Positions 43,484 to 52,831 are shown, numbered from the stretch's first letter. The stretch: 64,000 nt of DNA from Paenibacillus polymyxa M1 (GCF_000237325.1 NC_017542.1:2383501-2447500), one strand, 5' to 3'. Notes: a model not told the origin generated them from the letters alone. Numbers and translations: made by a program.

Positions 43484-45850
43484 ATGAGAGAGCAGCTGTT
43501 ACGTTATGCGGCTGACTATGCAGCCGCAGAGGACCAATTAATCGGAAGCGGGGATGGACGCAGCAGCATCCATTTCCCGTCCGTGTTTCTTTTTATCGGC
43601 GATCACATGAGCCCGGTGATGAACACAATTGCAGATATCAACCGGACCAAGTGGGATAACAGCACAGGAGTAACCTATATTCAGATTTGCTCGCAGGAAG
43701 AGCACGAGGCTGCAGACCGTTCGGTAGAGGCCATCGTTCATACGGTAGCTGTACCGGAAGAAAGTAGTCACCAAACGTTACGCCGTGACTTGCACCAGGC
43801 TTTTTATACACATGAATCAAAGCTAATTGAACTTAACACCGCGTTACGCCGGGCTAGTGGACATCTGGCTGATTATGGTCGGTTGTATTCCTCGTTTGAG
43901 CGTGTACATTTGTCGATCCTGACAACAGCGGATGATCCCATGAACGTATTAATTCCTGAAATTACGCTGTTGGCAGAGTATATTTTTGCCCAATCTTTTA
44001 AATCGGTACAAATGGATCTGTATGTGTTGATGAGCGAAAGCGACCAGGCTGCCCAATTTGGCTACAGAAGTGCAACATCCGTTGCTTTTATGCGGGAGTT
44101 GGATTACATCCAGAGCCCAGCATATACGTTTACAGCACCGCTTCATATGACCGAGGACAAATTGACCATCCCGGTATCTCATGCTCCATCTCCGTTGTTC
44201 GATCTTGTCTATGTGCTGTCCGACAAGAATGAGCGCGGCGTAACGGTGCCGAATAGCCTGCGCGAGAGCTGTGATATTATTTGTCACATTCAACTTCTTA
44301 AAAACCGTTATCAGGCAGGAGATTCCTATCGGTCACAGGATGGAGGCTACAATAATACATCGTTTAAGAATAACATCATGACGGAATCCGGGCGGCAGGG
44401 TTATGTGTCGGCTGGATTTTCCCGGGTTAACCGCCCTAATCAGTCGATTGCGCTTACGGTGTTGTATCACTTTTATGTGAAGCTGCTAGAGCGTATGAGA
44501 ACAGAGCAGGATTGGGACATACGCGATAAGCTAAATTATTTTGGCTTAGATGCTGCTGAGCGCGGTCGTACACGAAATGATCTAGTACCTGGCAATGAAG
44601 CGATCATGGACATGAGCGCACTAATGACGAGCGGAGCCAGCTACGGCTCGCTGAAACGAATGTCATTACGTGAGGCAGAGGAAACCTTGTTTGGTCAGGG
44701 GTGCGAAGCCTTTTTCCGCGATAACTGTGAACGGATCGTACAGAAGCGCTTGGGAGATTTTCAGGCGGATATGCGTTTGCAGGTGGCTGTGAATGCAGCT
44801 GCTAAGGAACATCCTCATATCGGCTTTTTCGAGCTGACAGATTGGACGGATGAAAATCAAACAGGGAATGTGCTTACGGCTGTTCGGGGAATGATTCGTG
44901 ATACGTCCAATGATTTGCAGATCAGTGCGGCCGAACTGGATGCGCTGTATAGCGGACGAGTGGAAGATCAGCCTTTTCAGCGACTGCCGCTTATGGATAA
45001 ACATAATGTGCGTAGCTTGATCCGTTACCTCACTGAAACAGTCTACGGGCATAAAATGCACATGTTGCGGATTCAAGTGGATTTGGAGCTACTTCGCCGC
45101 TATGAAATGGCACTGGAAAAATGGCATGCACAGGCGAAGCATATTACAGTACAGCTAGCCAACCTGGAGCGTGAATTGCATCAAGCTGCAACGGATAGTA
45201 TTCGGCAGGCTGACAGTTACACAGGTCAAAACCTGTTCGAGTATTACGAGCGTGTGACGGAGGATGTCATGCATGAGTTGGAAAGCAAGCGGGGGAAATC
45301 TATATTCTTTGACGCCCGGCATATGGGACCTGTATCTGGGTTGCTGGATGAAGGTCTGTCTGCACTGGTGGATAGACTTACGCAGACCTGCCGTACCTTG
45401 ATTCTCAGCTCACAGCCATTTAATCAGACATTCGAAGAAGAATTATTACGACGTGCCAATGTAGCTGCTGCATATGAAAATCGGCTGGTCGTTCCGAAGG
45501 ATGAGCTGTTTAAAAAACTGTATCAAACGTTAGAAGAGCACGGCGGAATCAATGTACGTTTGCTCGACTATACCCATGAGCATCGGTATGAAGAAAAGTA
45601 TTTTTTTGGTGACTACGAAGGCGAATTTCTTCCTTATGCGATGGACGTCGACATTACTTCGCGAATTTACAAGCTGGGTTTTGTTCATGAGCGTCGCAGT
45701 AGCGGGGTGGAAAAACTGCATTTGATGGGCGGCTTCCATCTGGAGGATCTGATGGTTTACCGCAACGGCAAAACGTATTATGAGACATATACTGCGAATG
45801 GTTTCGTGTTTCATGGAATCGACGTGGACCGGTTGCCGGAATTGCGGTAG
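43484..45850 (+). CDS. Probable degenerate tubulin-like paralogue (no GTP loop)
   Basis: A 788-aa cytoplasmic protein with no membrane helix. Its order of segments parallels the upstream tubulin-like GTPase: VFLFIGDHMSPVMNTIADIN for ILIIGLGGTGIDALL; SVAFMRELDYI for YAALKELDYWM; LFDLVYVLSDKNERGV for FNLCHLISATNTEGK. The GGTGSG loop is replaced by TTADDPMNVLIPE, so it cannot bind GTP in the usual way. A helical C-terminal half again follows. I infer that it is a catalytically dead partner that co-assembles with the active one, as alpha- with beta-tubulin or like a capping subunit. The start is 3 bases after the previous stop, so the two are coupled. Confidence 0.6.
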   Translation: MREQLLRYAADYAAAEDQLIGSGDGRSSIHFPSVFLFIGDHMSPVMNTIADINRTKWDNSTGVTYIQICSQEEHEAADRSVEAIVHTVAVPEESSHQTLRRDLHQAFYTHESKLIELNTALRRASGHLADYGRLYSSFERVHLSILTTADDPMNVLIPEITLLAEYIFAQSFKSVQMDLYVLMSESDQAAQFGYRSATSVAFMRELDYIQSPAYTFTAPLHMTEDKLTIPVSHAPSPLFDLVYVLSDKNERGVTVPNSLRESCDIICHIQLLKNRYQAGDSYRSQDGGYNNTSFKNNIMTESGRQGYVSAGFSRVNRPNQSIALTVLYHFYVKLLERMRTEQDWDIRDKLNYFGLDAAERGRTRNDLVPGNEAIMDMSALMTSGASYGSLKRMSLREAEETLFGQGCEAFFRDNCERIVQKRLGDFQADMRLQVAVNAAAKEHPHIGFFELTDWTDENQTGNVLTAVRGMIRDTSNDLQISAAELDALYSGRVEDQPFQRLPLMDKHNVRSLIRYLTETVYGHKMHMLRIQVDLELLRRYEMALEKWHAQAKHITVQLANLERELHQAATDSIRQADSYTGQNLFEYYERVTEDVMHELESKRGKSIFFDARHMGPVSGLLDEGLSALVDRLTQTCRTLILSSQPFNQTFEEELLRRANVAAAYENRLVVPKDELFKKLYQTLEEHGGINVRLLDYTHEHRYEEKYFFGDYEGEFLPYAMDVDITSRIYKLGFVHERRSSGVEKLHLMGGFHLEDLMVYRNGKTYYETYTANGFVFHGIDVDRLPELR

Positions 45851-45895
45851 CCATATATTATCCTACTTTAATGATGGAAGGAAGCAACGAATCTT

Positions 45896-47185
45896 ATGAA
45901 GCAACGAAAATTTAACGTTCTCCTATTGGTGTTTGGCTTGCTGGGCGCTGTAGTAGGCTTCATCTTAGGAGAGCTTATTCTTCACAAATTGATAGGCCAC
46001 TGGCCGCATATCATCGTGGTCGGGCTATATTTTGGCATCATGGCGCTGTGCATTGGTCTAGGTTGCCTTATCGGCGAACTAATTTCGCCACAGTTAAATG
46101 GACATTCATGGCGACAACGATACTCAGGATTGTCCTGGAAATTACTAGTACCTGCTACACTGGTCATGTTGCTCGTGGCAGGTCTGTTATTGGAACTGGG
46201 GTATCAGGTTAACCCTGAAGGGCGTAAGAGTGTACAGGACCTCGTGCTTGTGATTGATAATTCCGGAAGCATGCAACAAACAGATCCCGATAATGAACGC
46301 CTAACGGCTGCTAAGAGTCTAATTGGGCAAATGGATGGAGACAAGCGCGTAGCCATTGTTTCATTTGAATCCACTGCGCAGTTGGTGCAGCCATTTACTC
46401 CCATTGGCACAGATGCAGAGAAGCAAGCGGTATATTCCAAAATCGATAGTATGCAGACTATAATGTCAGGCGGTACAGAGATCGGGCTTGCTTTGGACGA
46501 GACGATCAAGGAGATTGAAACCCAAGGCAATGCGGAAAAAGGTTCTCTCGTTATTATGCTCTCTGACGGCTTTAGCGAACTGGATACGCAAACCGCATTG
46601 GCTCCTTACATTGCCCGTCAGATTCCGATTAATACGATCGGCCTGAAACTGGCAGAATCAGAAGGTATAGCTTTGTTGCAAAATATTGCCAGCCTAACGG
46701 GTGGAACTTATTCTAATGTAGCTAATGCCCAAGGACTTACGCAGGCGTTCGGTAAAATATATAACAAAATTGGTGATCGCACGCTGGTAACGGAGCGGAC
46801 AGGTGAGTATGCCGACAGTCTGTATTTTGCTATTTATCGCGTAACGGCTCTGGTTATCATCGGAGTTCTATTAGGGTTGGCTCTTGGATTGATGTTTGAT
46901 AACCGTTTTCTCGCGCGGAATTTCGCAATTGGTGGAGTTCCAGCCGGCTTGCTCGCTGGCTTGATTTTGGAAAGAGGGTTATCTGGCTCGCCTATAGGTG
47001 ACTTGATGATTCGTTTGCTAGCAGCGCTCGTACTGGCGGCCCTTATTGCTGTCTTTTCACTTGTTCTGCCGATTGCGGAAAATACTCGCCGATCTTCTGG
47101 TGGTGGGAGCCAAGGTGGGTCATCAGGCCAACGGAGAGGGGCACCGGAAGGCCCGACGCGCAATCGACGCAGCAGTGGATTTTAG
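45896..47185 (+). CDS. Polytopic vWA membrane protein (tubulin-like system)
   Basis: A 429-aa protein with three N-terminal helices (about 8-28, 37-63, 83-103), a vWA domain (about 114-290) and three C-terminal helices (about 310-395), then a Gly/Ser/Arg-rich tail. The MIDAS is intact: D121-N-S123-G-S125, plus SGGTEIGLALD and MLSDG. With N-terminus inside, the vWA domain between helices 3 and 4 falls outside the cytoplasm, like that of the 600-aa protein. The basic tail (RRGAPEGPTRNRRSS) would be cytoplasmic. GGAAGGAAG precedes the ATG. Likely a membrane partner of the tubulin-like proteins. Confidence 0.8.
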   Translation: MKQRKFNVLLLVFGLLGAVVGFILGELILHKLIGHWPHIIVVGLYFGIMALCIGLGCLIGELISPQLNGHSWRQRYSGLSWKLLVPATLVMLLVAGLLLELGYQVNPEGRKSVQDLVLVIDNSGSMQQTDPDNERLTAAKSLIGQMDGDKRVAIVSFESTAQLVQPFTPIGTDAEKQAVYSKIDSMQTIMSGGTEIGLALDETIKEIETQGNAEKGSLVIMLSDGFSELDTQTALAPYIARQIPINTIGLKLAESEGIALLQNIASLTGGTYSNVANAQGLTQAFGKIYNKIGDRTLVTERTGEYADSLYFAIYRVTALVIIGVLLGLALGLMFDNRFLARNFAIGGVPAGLLAGLILERGLSGSPIGDLMIRLLAALVLAALIAVFSLVLPIAENTRRSSGGGSQGGSSGQRRGAPEGPTRNRRSSGF

Positions 47186-47203
47186 AACGGGAGGCTGGAA
47201 CTT

Positions 47204-47845
47204 ATGCAGTATAGGGATGCACAGCCCGGTGATCCTGTGATTTCGGAGCTGAGCCACAAAATTGACGACAACCGGGTAGTGTTACGCTGGCAGTGGCCTG
47301 AAGGTGTAGCCGTAGTCTATATTGCCAAACAATCAGCCGATGCAGGTGCGAACGGGCAGAATGAAACGCCGACTTCTGACCTGAAGCTTTTTACACGAGA
47401 GGAATATAAGGCCGCTGGCAGCTATCGTGACCGGATTGAAGGCATTGGACGTGTGCGGTATACCGTGTATCCGGCTGTTCGGGAGGAGGGTGACACCTTT
47501 GTAATCCGTCAGCCAGACGGAACCAACCAACTGGAGTTGAGCACGGGTAGAGCCAAAATTAAATATGCGGTTCACCATAAAAAAAGCTGGTTTCGCAGCC
47601 GCAAAACAGTCCAGATTCAGGTGACAGCCGAAGTTCCTGTTCCGCAGGAGGCGCTTTGCTACGTAAAGAAGCGTGGCGGCTATCCGGTTGACCGGGACGA
47701 TGGCACCTTGTATCCGTTCACGGCACCCTTTGCTGCAGGACGGAATGTTTTACCCGCTATTGAAGTGGGGGGAGATGAGTATGTGCGGCTGTTTTTTACG
47801 GACGGTCAGAAGTATGGCACGATATATGAATTAGTTCCTGAATGA
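47204..47845 (+). CDS. Beta-rich soluble protein of the tubulin-like operon
   Basis: A 213-aa protein lacking signal peptide and membrane helices. It looks like one or two beta-sandwich domains: ELSHKIDDNRVVLRWQWPEG has the look of a fibronectin-III-type strand pair, and VRYTVYPAVREEGDTFVIRQ and RKTVQIQVTAEVPVP are further beta strands. No catalytic motif seen. GGGAGG precedes the ATG and it sits 18 bases from its vWA neighbour and 16 from the GTPase. Probably an adaptor of the complex; function unknown. Confidence 0.65.
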   Translation: MQYRDAQPGDPVISELSHKIDDNRVVLRWQWPEGVAVVYIAKQSADAGANGQNETPTSDLKLFTREEYKAAGSYRDRIEGIGRVRYTVYPAVREEGDTFVIRQPDGTNQLELSTGRAKIKYAVHHKKSWFRSRKTVQIQVTAEVPVPQEALCYVKKRGGYPVDRDDGTLYPFTAPFAAGRNVLPAIEVGGDEYVRLFFTDGQKYGTIYELVPE

Positions 47846-47861
47846 AAGGAGGCCACAACCG

Positions 47862-49127
47862 ATGAGTTTTCTTAGCAATTTATTCAGAAGAAAGCCACAG
47901 GCCGAACCGCGGCCGTTATTCTATGATATTGTGTGCCCTTATTGCTTTAGTAAATTTTCCCCAGAAGAAGTGGTATTCCGTGCTTCCCATCACCGTGAAG
48001 ATGATGAGGATTACGCTTTGGGTGAAGATGAACTGTTGAACAAATATCGGGAGCGTTTTGGCTTGGATAGTGTACATGATATGGAGGCAATTCTTCATCC
48101 CTATGATGTACCTGAGGAACATCGCTTGTATTCAGATCATGTGTTGACAGGTCTGACGGACCGTTACGGTGAGCTGACACGTCACCGACTGTGCCCACAC
48201 TGCCATAACGAGCTGCCTGTGACCGCAGGCAAGGTGCCGAGTAATATCATTTCGATTATTGGAGCTTCGCAGGCGGGAAAATCTGTATTTATGACCTCTC
48301 TGATTCACACGCTGCAGCATGTGACGGCCGATCATTTTGATGCAGCTTGCATGCCGCTTAATGCAGAGATCAGCCGCAAGTTCCGCACGATGTATGAGGA
48401 ACCACTGTTTGAACGAGGCGATCTGCTTACATCGACACAAAAAGAAAAGATGCAGGAGCCTTTTATTTTCCAGTTTGTATTTAAGGATGAGGAAAAGCCA
48501 CCACTGACATTGGTATTTTTTGATGTAGCTGGTGAGGGTATGGTCGATCAGGACTATCTGGGACTTCATGGACAGCATATTAAAAATTCTGCGGGTATTC
48601 TTTTTATGGTCGATCCACTGCAAATCCGTTCTATCCGGGAACGTATTAAGATTAATCTTGGCGATAAGCCTGGTGAATGGGTCTCGCAATATGATGAACC
48701 GCGTGATGTCGTACTTACGATGTTCGGTGACTTTATTGCATACCAGGAAAAAGGCAAGACGGACATTCCGACCGCTGTGGTCCTGACCAAAAGCGACATG
48801 CTTACTGCGCTGGCAGATGAAGAAGGCACATATATCAAGACAAACAGCAATATTTTTAATCCAATGGAACATCGCAAATACATGGATTTGGATGAGTTCG
48901 CGAACATTGATGGCGAAGTTCGGCGCTTTATCGAGAAGGTGGATAAGCCGTTCAAGGGCACAATGGATGTATATTTTACAGATACAGCCTATTTCGCAGT
49001 TTCTGCTCTAGGTAGCAATCCAGTGGACCAAAAGCTGCAAGGGTTGGTTAGTCCGATCCGTGTAGATGAGCCATTCATCTGGCTGCTCTATAAGTTGAAG
49101 TACATTGAGGGGAGAGAATCACATTGA
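47862..49127 (+). CDS. Zinc-ribbon TRAFAC-type GTPase (tubulin-like system)
   Basis: A 421-aa P-loop GTPase. Two split zinc knuckles (CPYC at 25-28 and CPHC at 111-114) precede the G domain: Walker A GASQAGKS (134-141), DVAG (221-224) as DxxG, and VVLTKSD (306-312) as the N/TKxD guanine-specificity motif. This matches TRAFAC GTPases from NTP-dependent conflict-type systems that are followed by a large associated protein. It is the second GTPase in the operon and distinct in fold from the tubulin-like one. GAAAGGAGGCC precedes the ATG. Its stop overlaps the start of the 1009-aa gene, so the two are made together. Confidence 0.85.
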   Translation: MSFLSNLFRRKPQAEPRPLFYDIVCPYCFSKFSPEEVVFRASHHREDDEDYALGEDELLNKYRERFGLDSVHDMEAILHPYDVPEEHRLYSDHVLTGLTDRYGELTRHRLCPHCHNELPVTAGKVPSNIISIIGASQAGKSVFMTSLIHTLQHVTADHFDAACMPLNAEISRKFRTMYEEPLFERGDLLTSTQKEKMQEPFIFQFVFKDEEKPPLTLVFFDVAGEGMVDQDYLGLHGQHIKNSAGILFMVDPLQIRSIRERIKINLGDKPGEWVSQYDEPRDVVLTMFGDFIAYQEKGKTDIPTAVVLTKSDMLTALADEEGTYIKTNSNIFNPMEHRKYMDLDEFANIDGEVRRFIEKVDKPFKGTMDVYFTDTAYFAVSALGSNPVDQKLQGLVSPIRVDEPFIWLLYKLKYIEGRESH

Positions 49128-52100
49128 GTTTATCTACCTCTCATATGATACAGCAGCAAATGTATACACGGGAACGGCGCGGTATTTTCCGTTCTACGGA
49201 AGGCTTCGATACAGTAGCTAATTCCAAAGGGTTGGATGCTTCATTTATTAAAAAGGTGTTGCATCCTTTATGTGTGTATGATGCGCCTGCGGCTTTGACA
49301 GCGCGTGGCGAGAAGCAGGAGAGTGTCTATCCCGAAGCTTTACATCTGGTACGGACAGAATCCGGGGGTGTTGTGCTCGGACGCAGTATTTATAAAGCAG
49401 CGGATTTCACTGGGCTTCGGAGCGCCTTTTTTACGCATAACTATGTGATTCCGGCTGGACATGGTGAATCTCCGTCTGATTATAAGCAGTGGCTGAACAC
49501 TTCGTTTGCCGATACCTATGATATTGAGCAGGGAACGGAATTACCGGAATTAGAGCGTCTACCAGGTGGTAGTGTATTTCCCGCTGTTGACCCGTCTGCA
49601 GTACTGGCTCAATTGCAGCTGAGCGAAGAAGTGTTCAAGCAGCTTTTATACGCTGTAATGATGTCAGCTGCGGGTCGCAAAAAGGTATATGTAGCGCTGA
49701 ATGTTCCAGCAGAAGCGGTAGCATCTTCAGCCAAACAGCTACTGGGTGTGTTGTATGCGGCATTGCCTTATGCATTTCGCAACAGACTCGGATTTCTTAC
49801 ATATGCGCAGGAACCGAACAGCAGAAAAGGCATTCACTTAATGTTTGTTGAGCCATTCAGCTTGCGTCCCGGTGATCGGAATGTAGAAAAGGACTTTGTA
49901 TTTGACCTCTCTAACAATAGTCGAATACTGAATGTGGATACAGAGCAGGCGAAACAGCCGTATTTTGACTGGATTGTCCGTACGCTACTGAATGGCGAGG
50001 CTCCAGACGATTTTCTCAAATTTGCCGAGCAAATGCTGACAGGCATGGAGGCAGGGCGTGAACTAACGCCTTCCAGCTATCATGAGCTCATTACGCTGTA
50101 CAGAATTGAGCAGGGAGAGCGGTCATTATACAACGAGCAGCGAATCACTGTGTTACGAAGCTTGACTGATTATTTATCGCCATCCGATGCGCTGCCACGT
50201 AAAATGCGGCTGAATGATCTATTTCTGTCCTTTTTTGATCATGAGTTTGATCGGGTGAAGGATGGACACATTCCAGATGTAGGGCTGGTTGATTGCTTCA
50301 AGGACTATTATAAAGTTCATGCACGCAGTAGCGAAAATCGGCTGGTGGAGTATTTAATCCGTTCGCTAAACAACGCTTATACTGCCAGAAATACGGAAGC
50401 AGTCACGTATATTTATCATACGATTGAAGAGAATCCGTCATTAGGCAAGGTCTATTTTACGAAAGTACTGGGTAATCCGGCACTCACGAAAATGCTGTTC
50501 ATTCCCTACATGGACAGTCAGATGAAAAGAACGCCTGATGTAAAGGGTCTATTGGCTGTGGTGCATGAATGGGGCAGTCGGTATATCGAAGTGTCAGCGA
50601 ATGCCGATTTTCAGCTTTTGGCCGAATCTGCATTGATGGGCAAGCTGCGTGCCGAGAGAAAGCCGGTAGAGGCTGTGGCTGCCATTCACCAACGCTTCCG
50701 TCAATGGGACAGTAGTTCTGCCGTGGGCACACTGTCCCCGCTGCAGCAATCCGGATTAACAGAGCGCTTACGGGAAGCATCGGATCGATATTTACTCACT
50801 GAAGTAGAGCTAAAAGAAATATCACCTGATCAGGTCGTACAGATTCCCTTTTTTACACGGCCCGATTTGGTGCAGTGGGTTGGAAAGTTGCCTGTTCCTC
50901 TCAAGGGACAAGCAGTGCGATTGATTGCGGCTTATGATTGGTTTAACACGGAGGACCCGGAACCATCGGTGCTAGACGGTCTGGAGCCAAGCGAAGTAGA
51001 AAAGGTGCAGGATTGGGCTTACGGTTGGCTGCCCCAGCAGCTTGCAGAAGGCCATTTTGCCCGTCTGTTGCCAGCTTTCTATCGTTCTGATGGTACTGGC
51101 GAAGGAATACTGGATTTTGCCCGCCTGGTCAGTTCGATCCGCAAATGGGCAAAGGATAACGATACGATGTACCGCTTTATCCGCTGGTCGGAGGAACACG
51201 CTGAGTTTGCTACTCCACGTGGTGGTTTTGAACCAGCCTACCGGCGTGCGTTGCTTTTATTCTTCCAAAAGGAAGGACGAGAGGGCCTGCATAAAAAGAC
51301 GCTATGGCGTCAATATTTTGAACCAGCTAAGCCTGTTTTTAAAAATTTCTATCAGGCAGCAAAGCGTGAGACAGACACGCCTTTGGTCAAAACGCTTCGT
51401 CGTTTCCGCAAAGGCGGGGTGATTTCCGGGATCGTATTAATCGTTATTGCAGGAACATTAGGCGGTCTGAAAGCAACCGGGATCATTGGATCTGTTGACA
51501 CACCAACGCCTGCCGCTGCTCCAAAGCCTGTACAACAGCCAGTAGAGCCTACAGTGCCGGTAAAAGAGGAGCCTGCTGCAATAGTGACACATGTACCTAA
51601 CACCAAGTCCACTACGAAAATGGTCAAGCTGTTGTTTGCGTTTCAAACATCGGCAGAGCAGGCAGAATTTAAGCCTAAAAAACTCGTCATTGTCGGTGCG
51701 GATCAACAGGAGCACTCATACGAAAATTTTACGCTTACTGAACAGAACGATAAGAGAGCAGCCAGTAAAGCTAACAATGGTTCGTCCGGTGACGTTAACA
51801 CTGAGGGCGCTACCACCAAAAGCAAGACAGGTGCCGGAGAATCCACAGGAAGTGGTTCTACAGATCTGAGCGGTACATCCAGCGGAAAAAGCGCTGATCA
51901 GACTGGAGCAGTGACAGACAACACAGCCGGAGGCGCGACTTCAAAGATATCAACTGAGGGTAGCGGTATAGCAACCGATCAAACCATCACCAGCACGTCC
52001 GATGATGGTACAGGGACAACGGAATATGATCTCGACAAGTATCCTTATCGTACGCTGTTGACTATTTGGCAACGGCTAGAGCTAAATGATGCTAGCACGG

Positions 52101-52153
52101 TTACTGTGGATGGAAAAGATTATCCGCTGGTTCAAGTGAAAGCTGCGAACTAA
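49124..52153 (+). CDS. GTPase-associated single-pass membrane protein (GAP1-like)
   Basis: A 1009-aa protein. The N-terminus (HMIQQQMYTRERRGIFRSTEG then FDTVANSKGLDASFIKKVLHP) resembles, from memory, the N-terminal domain of the GTPase-associated protein 1 family; about 760 cytoplasmic residues follow. One membrane helix (about 768-788, ISGIVLIVIAGTLGGL) leads to an extracytoplasmic tail of about 220 residues. That tail has a Pro/Val linker, a beta domain interrupted by a Ser/Thr/Gly-rich low-complexity stretch (about 890-970), and a final LLTIWQRLELNDASTVTVDG segment. It starts with TTG at 49124 inside the GTPase stop (TTGA), with GGGGAGAG upstream. It is last in the operon, followed by a terminator. 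Confidence 0.75.
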   Translation: MSLSTSHMIQQQMYTRERRGIFRSTEGFDTVANSKGLDASFIKKVLHPLCVYDAPAALTARGEKQESVYPEALHLVRTESGGVVLGRSIYKAADFTGLRSAFFTHNYVIPAGHGESPSDYKQWLNTSFADTYDIEQGTELPELERLPGGSVFPAVDPSAVLAQLQLSEEVFKQLLYAVMMSAAGRKKVYVALNVPAEAVASSAKQLLGVLYAALPYAFRNRLGFLTYAQEPNSRKGIHLMFVEPFSLRPGDRNVEKDFVFDLSNNSRILNVDTEQAKQPYFDWIVRTLLNGEAPDDFLKFAEQMLTGMEAGRELTPSSYHELITLYRIEQGERSLYNEQRITVLRSLTDYLSPSDALPRKMRLNDLFLSFFDHEFDRVKDGHIPDVGLVDCFKDYYKVHARSSENRLVEYLIRSLNNAYTARNTEAVTYIYHTIEENPSLGKVYFTKVLGNPALTKMLFIPYMDSQMKRTPDVKGLLAVVHEWGSRYIEVSANADFQLLAESALMGKLRAERKPVEAVAAIHQRFRQWDSSSAVGTLSPLQQSGLTERLREASDRYLLTEVELKEISPDQVVQIPFFTRPDLVQWVGKLPVPLKGQAVRLIAAYDWFNTEDPEPSVLDGLEPSEVEKVQDWAYGWLPQQLAEGHFARLLPAFYRSDGTGEGILDFARLVSSIRKWAKDNDTMYRFIRWSEEHAEFATPRGGFEPAYRRALLLFFQKEGREGLHKKTLWRQYFEPAKPVFKNFYQAAKRETDTPLVKTLRRFRKGGVISGIVLIVIAGTLGGLKATGIIGSVDTPTPAAAPKPVQQPVEPTVPVKEEPAAIVTHVPNTKSTTKMVKLLFAFQTSAEQAEFKPKKLVIVGADQQEHSYENFTLTEQNDKRAASKANNGSSGDVNTEGATTKSKTGAGESTGSGSTDLSGTSSGKSADQTGAVTDNTAGGATSKISTEGSGIATDQTITSTSDDGTGTTEYDLDKYPYRTLLTIWQRLELNDASTVTVDGKDYPLVQVKAAN

Positions 52154-52168
52154 GCAACTATAGACAGT

Positions 52169-52203
52169 AAAAAGACGGGTTCTTTTTGGAACCTGTCTTT
52201 TTA
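52169..52203 (+). terminator. Terminator of the tubulin-like operon
   Basis: AAAAAGACGGGTTC (52169-52182) pairs with GAACCTGTCTTTTT (52189-52202), with one G-T pair, around a 6-base loop and followed by A/T-rich sequence. Confidence 0.85.
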
Positions 52204-52282
52204 TATGTATAAATTTATACATATAATGTATTCGTGATTCTGAAACTGACTGTATTTAGTAGACGATCATTTTACGAAGGTA

Positions 52283-52311
52283 TTGACACCAAATAGGCAG
52301 CTGATTAAAAT
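52283..52311 (+). promoter_or_regulatory. SigA promoter of the MarR gene
   Basis: TTGACA (52283-52288), 17-base spacer, TAAAAT (52306-52311). Confidence 0.75.
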
Positions 52312-52329
52312 TAGTTGGAATTCAAACTA
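52312..52329 (+). promoter_or_regulatory. Palindromic MarR-type operator
   Basis: TAGTTGGAATTCAAACTA is an 18-base palindrome with a single mismatched pair, centred at 52320/52321. It begins at the base after the -10 box and covers the transcription start, a typical position for MarR autorepression. Confidence 0.6.
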
Positions 52330-52363
52330 TTAAAATTCGATGGATAAGGAGGTTAGCAGTGAA

Positions 52364-52831
52364 ATGGGAAGTGAGGTGTATCCCGTTTGTCTTCCTTGGG
52401 AAGAAGAGAGCACGATGTACTTAATTAAATGGATTTTCACCACCGTCCGGCGTGAGATTGAAACAGCACTGCGCCCTTTGGGGCTTACCTCCCCACAATC
52501 GCAGACGCTCTATATACTGGCGATGTCGCCTGGAGTCACCAATACGGAGTTGGAAAAGCTATTGCTTATTGATAAATCAAGTGTTACCAGCCTGGTAAAC
52601 GGGATCGTTAAGAAAAACTGGGCAGTACGCCAAAGTCATCCGGAAGATGCACGAATGAAGCAGATTTATTTGACCGAGGAAGGCTTGGAGATTCACAAGG
52701 TAGCCGAACGTACCATTGAGCAAATTAAAAGCTCCGTAGGCAAAACGTTATCTGTCGGAGAGTCGGAGGCGCTGCGTGGTTTGCTCAAAAAAATTCTTCA
52801 CGATTACCGTCCTGCGAATGCTTGCGTTTGA
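52364..52831 (+). CDS. MarR-family transcriptional regulator
   Basis: A 155-aa MarR protein: GLTSPQSQTLYILAMSPGVTN leads to the helix-turn-helix NTELEKLLLIDKSSVTSLVN, and the wing has the family's D-x-R pattern in HPEDARMKQIYLTEEG. Start at 52364 is preferred because AAGGAGGT (52346-52353) is about 10 bases upstream, while the in-frame ATG at 52340 precedes it. It likely represses itself and the adjacent MFS gene, released by a toxic ligand of the pump. Confidence 0.88.
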   Translation: MGSEVYPVCLPWEEESTMYLIKWIFTTVRREIETALRPLGLTSPQSQTLYILAMSPGVTNTELEKLLLIDKSSVTSLVNGIVKKNWAVRQSHPEDARMKQIYLTEEGLEIHKVAERTIEQIKSSVGKTLSVGESEALRGLLKKILHDYRPANACV

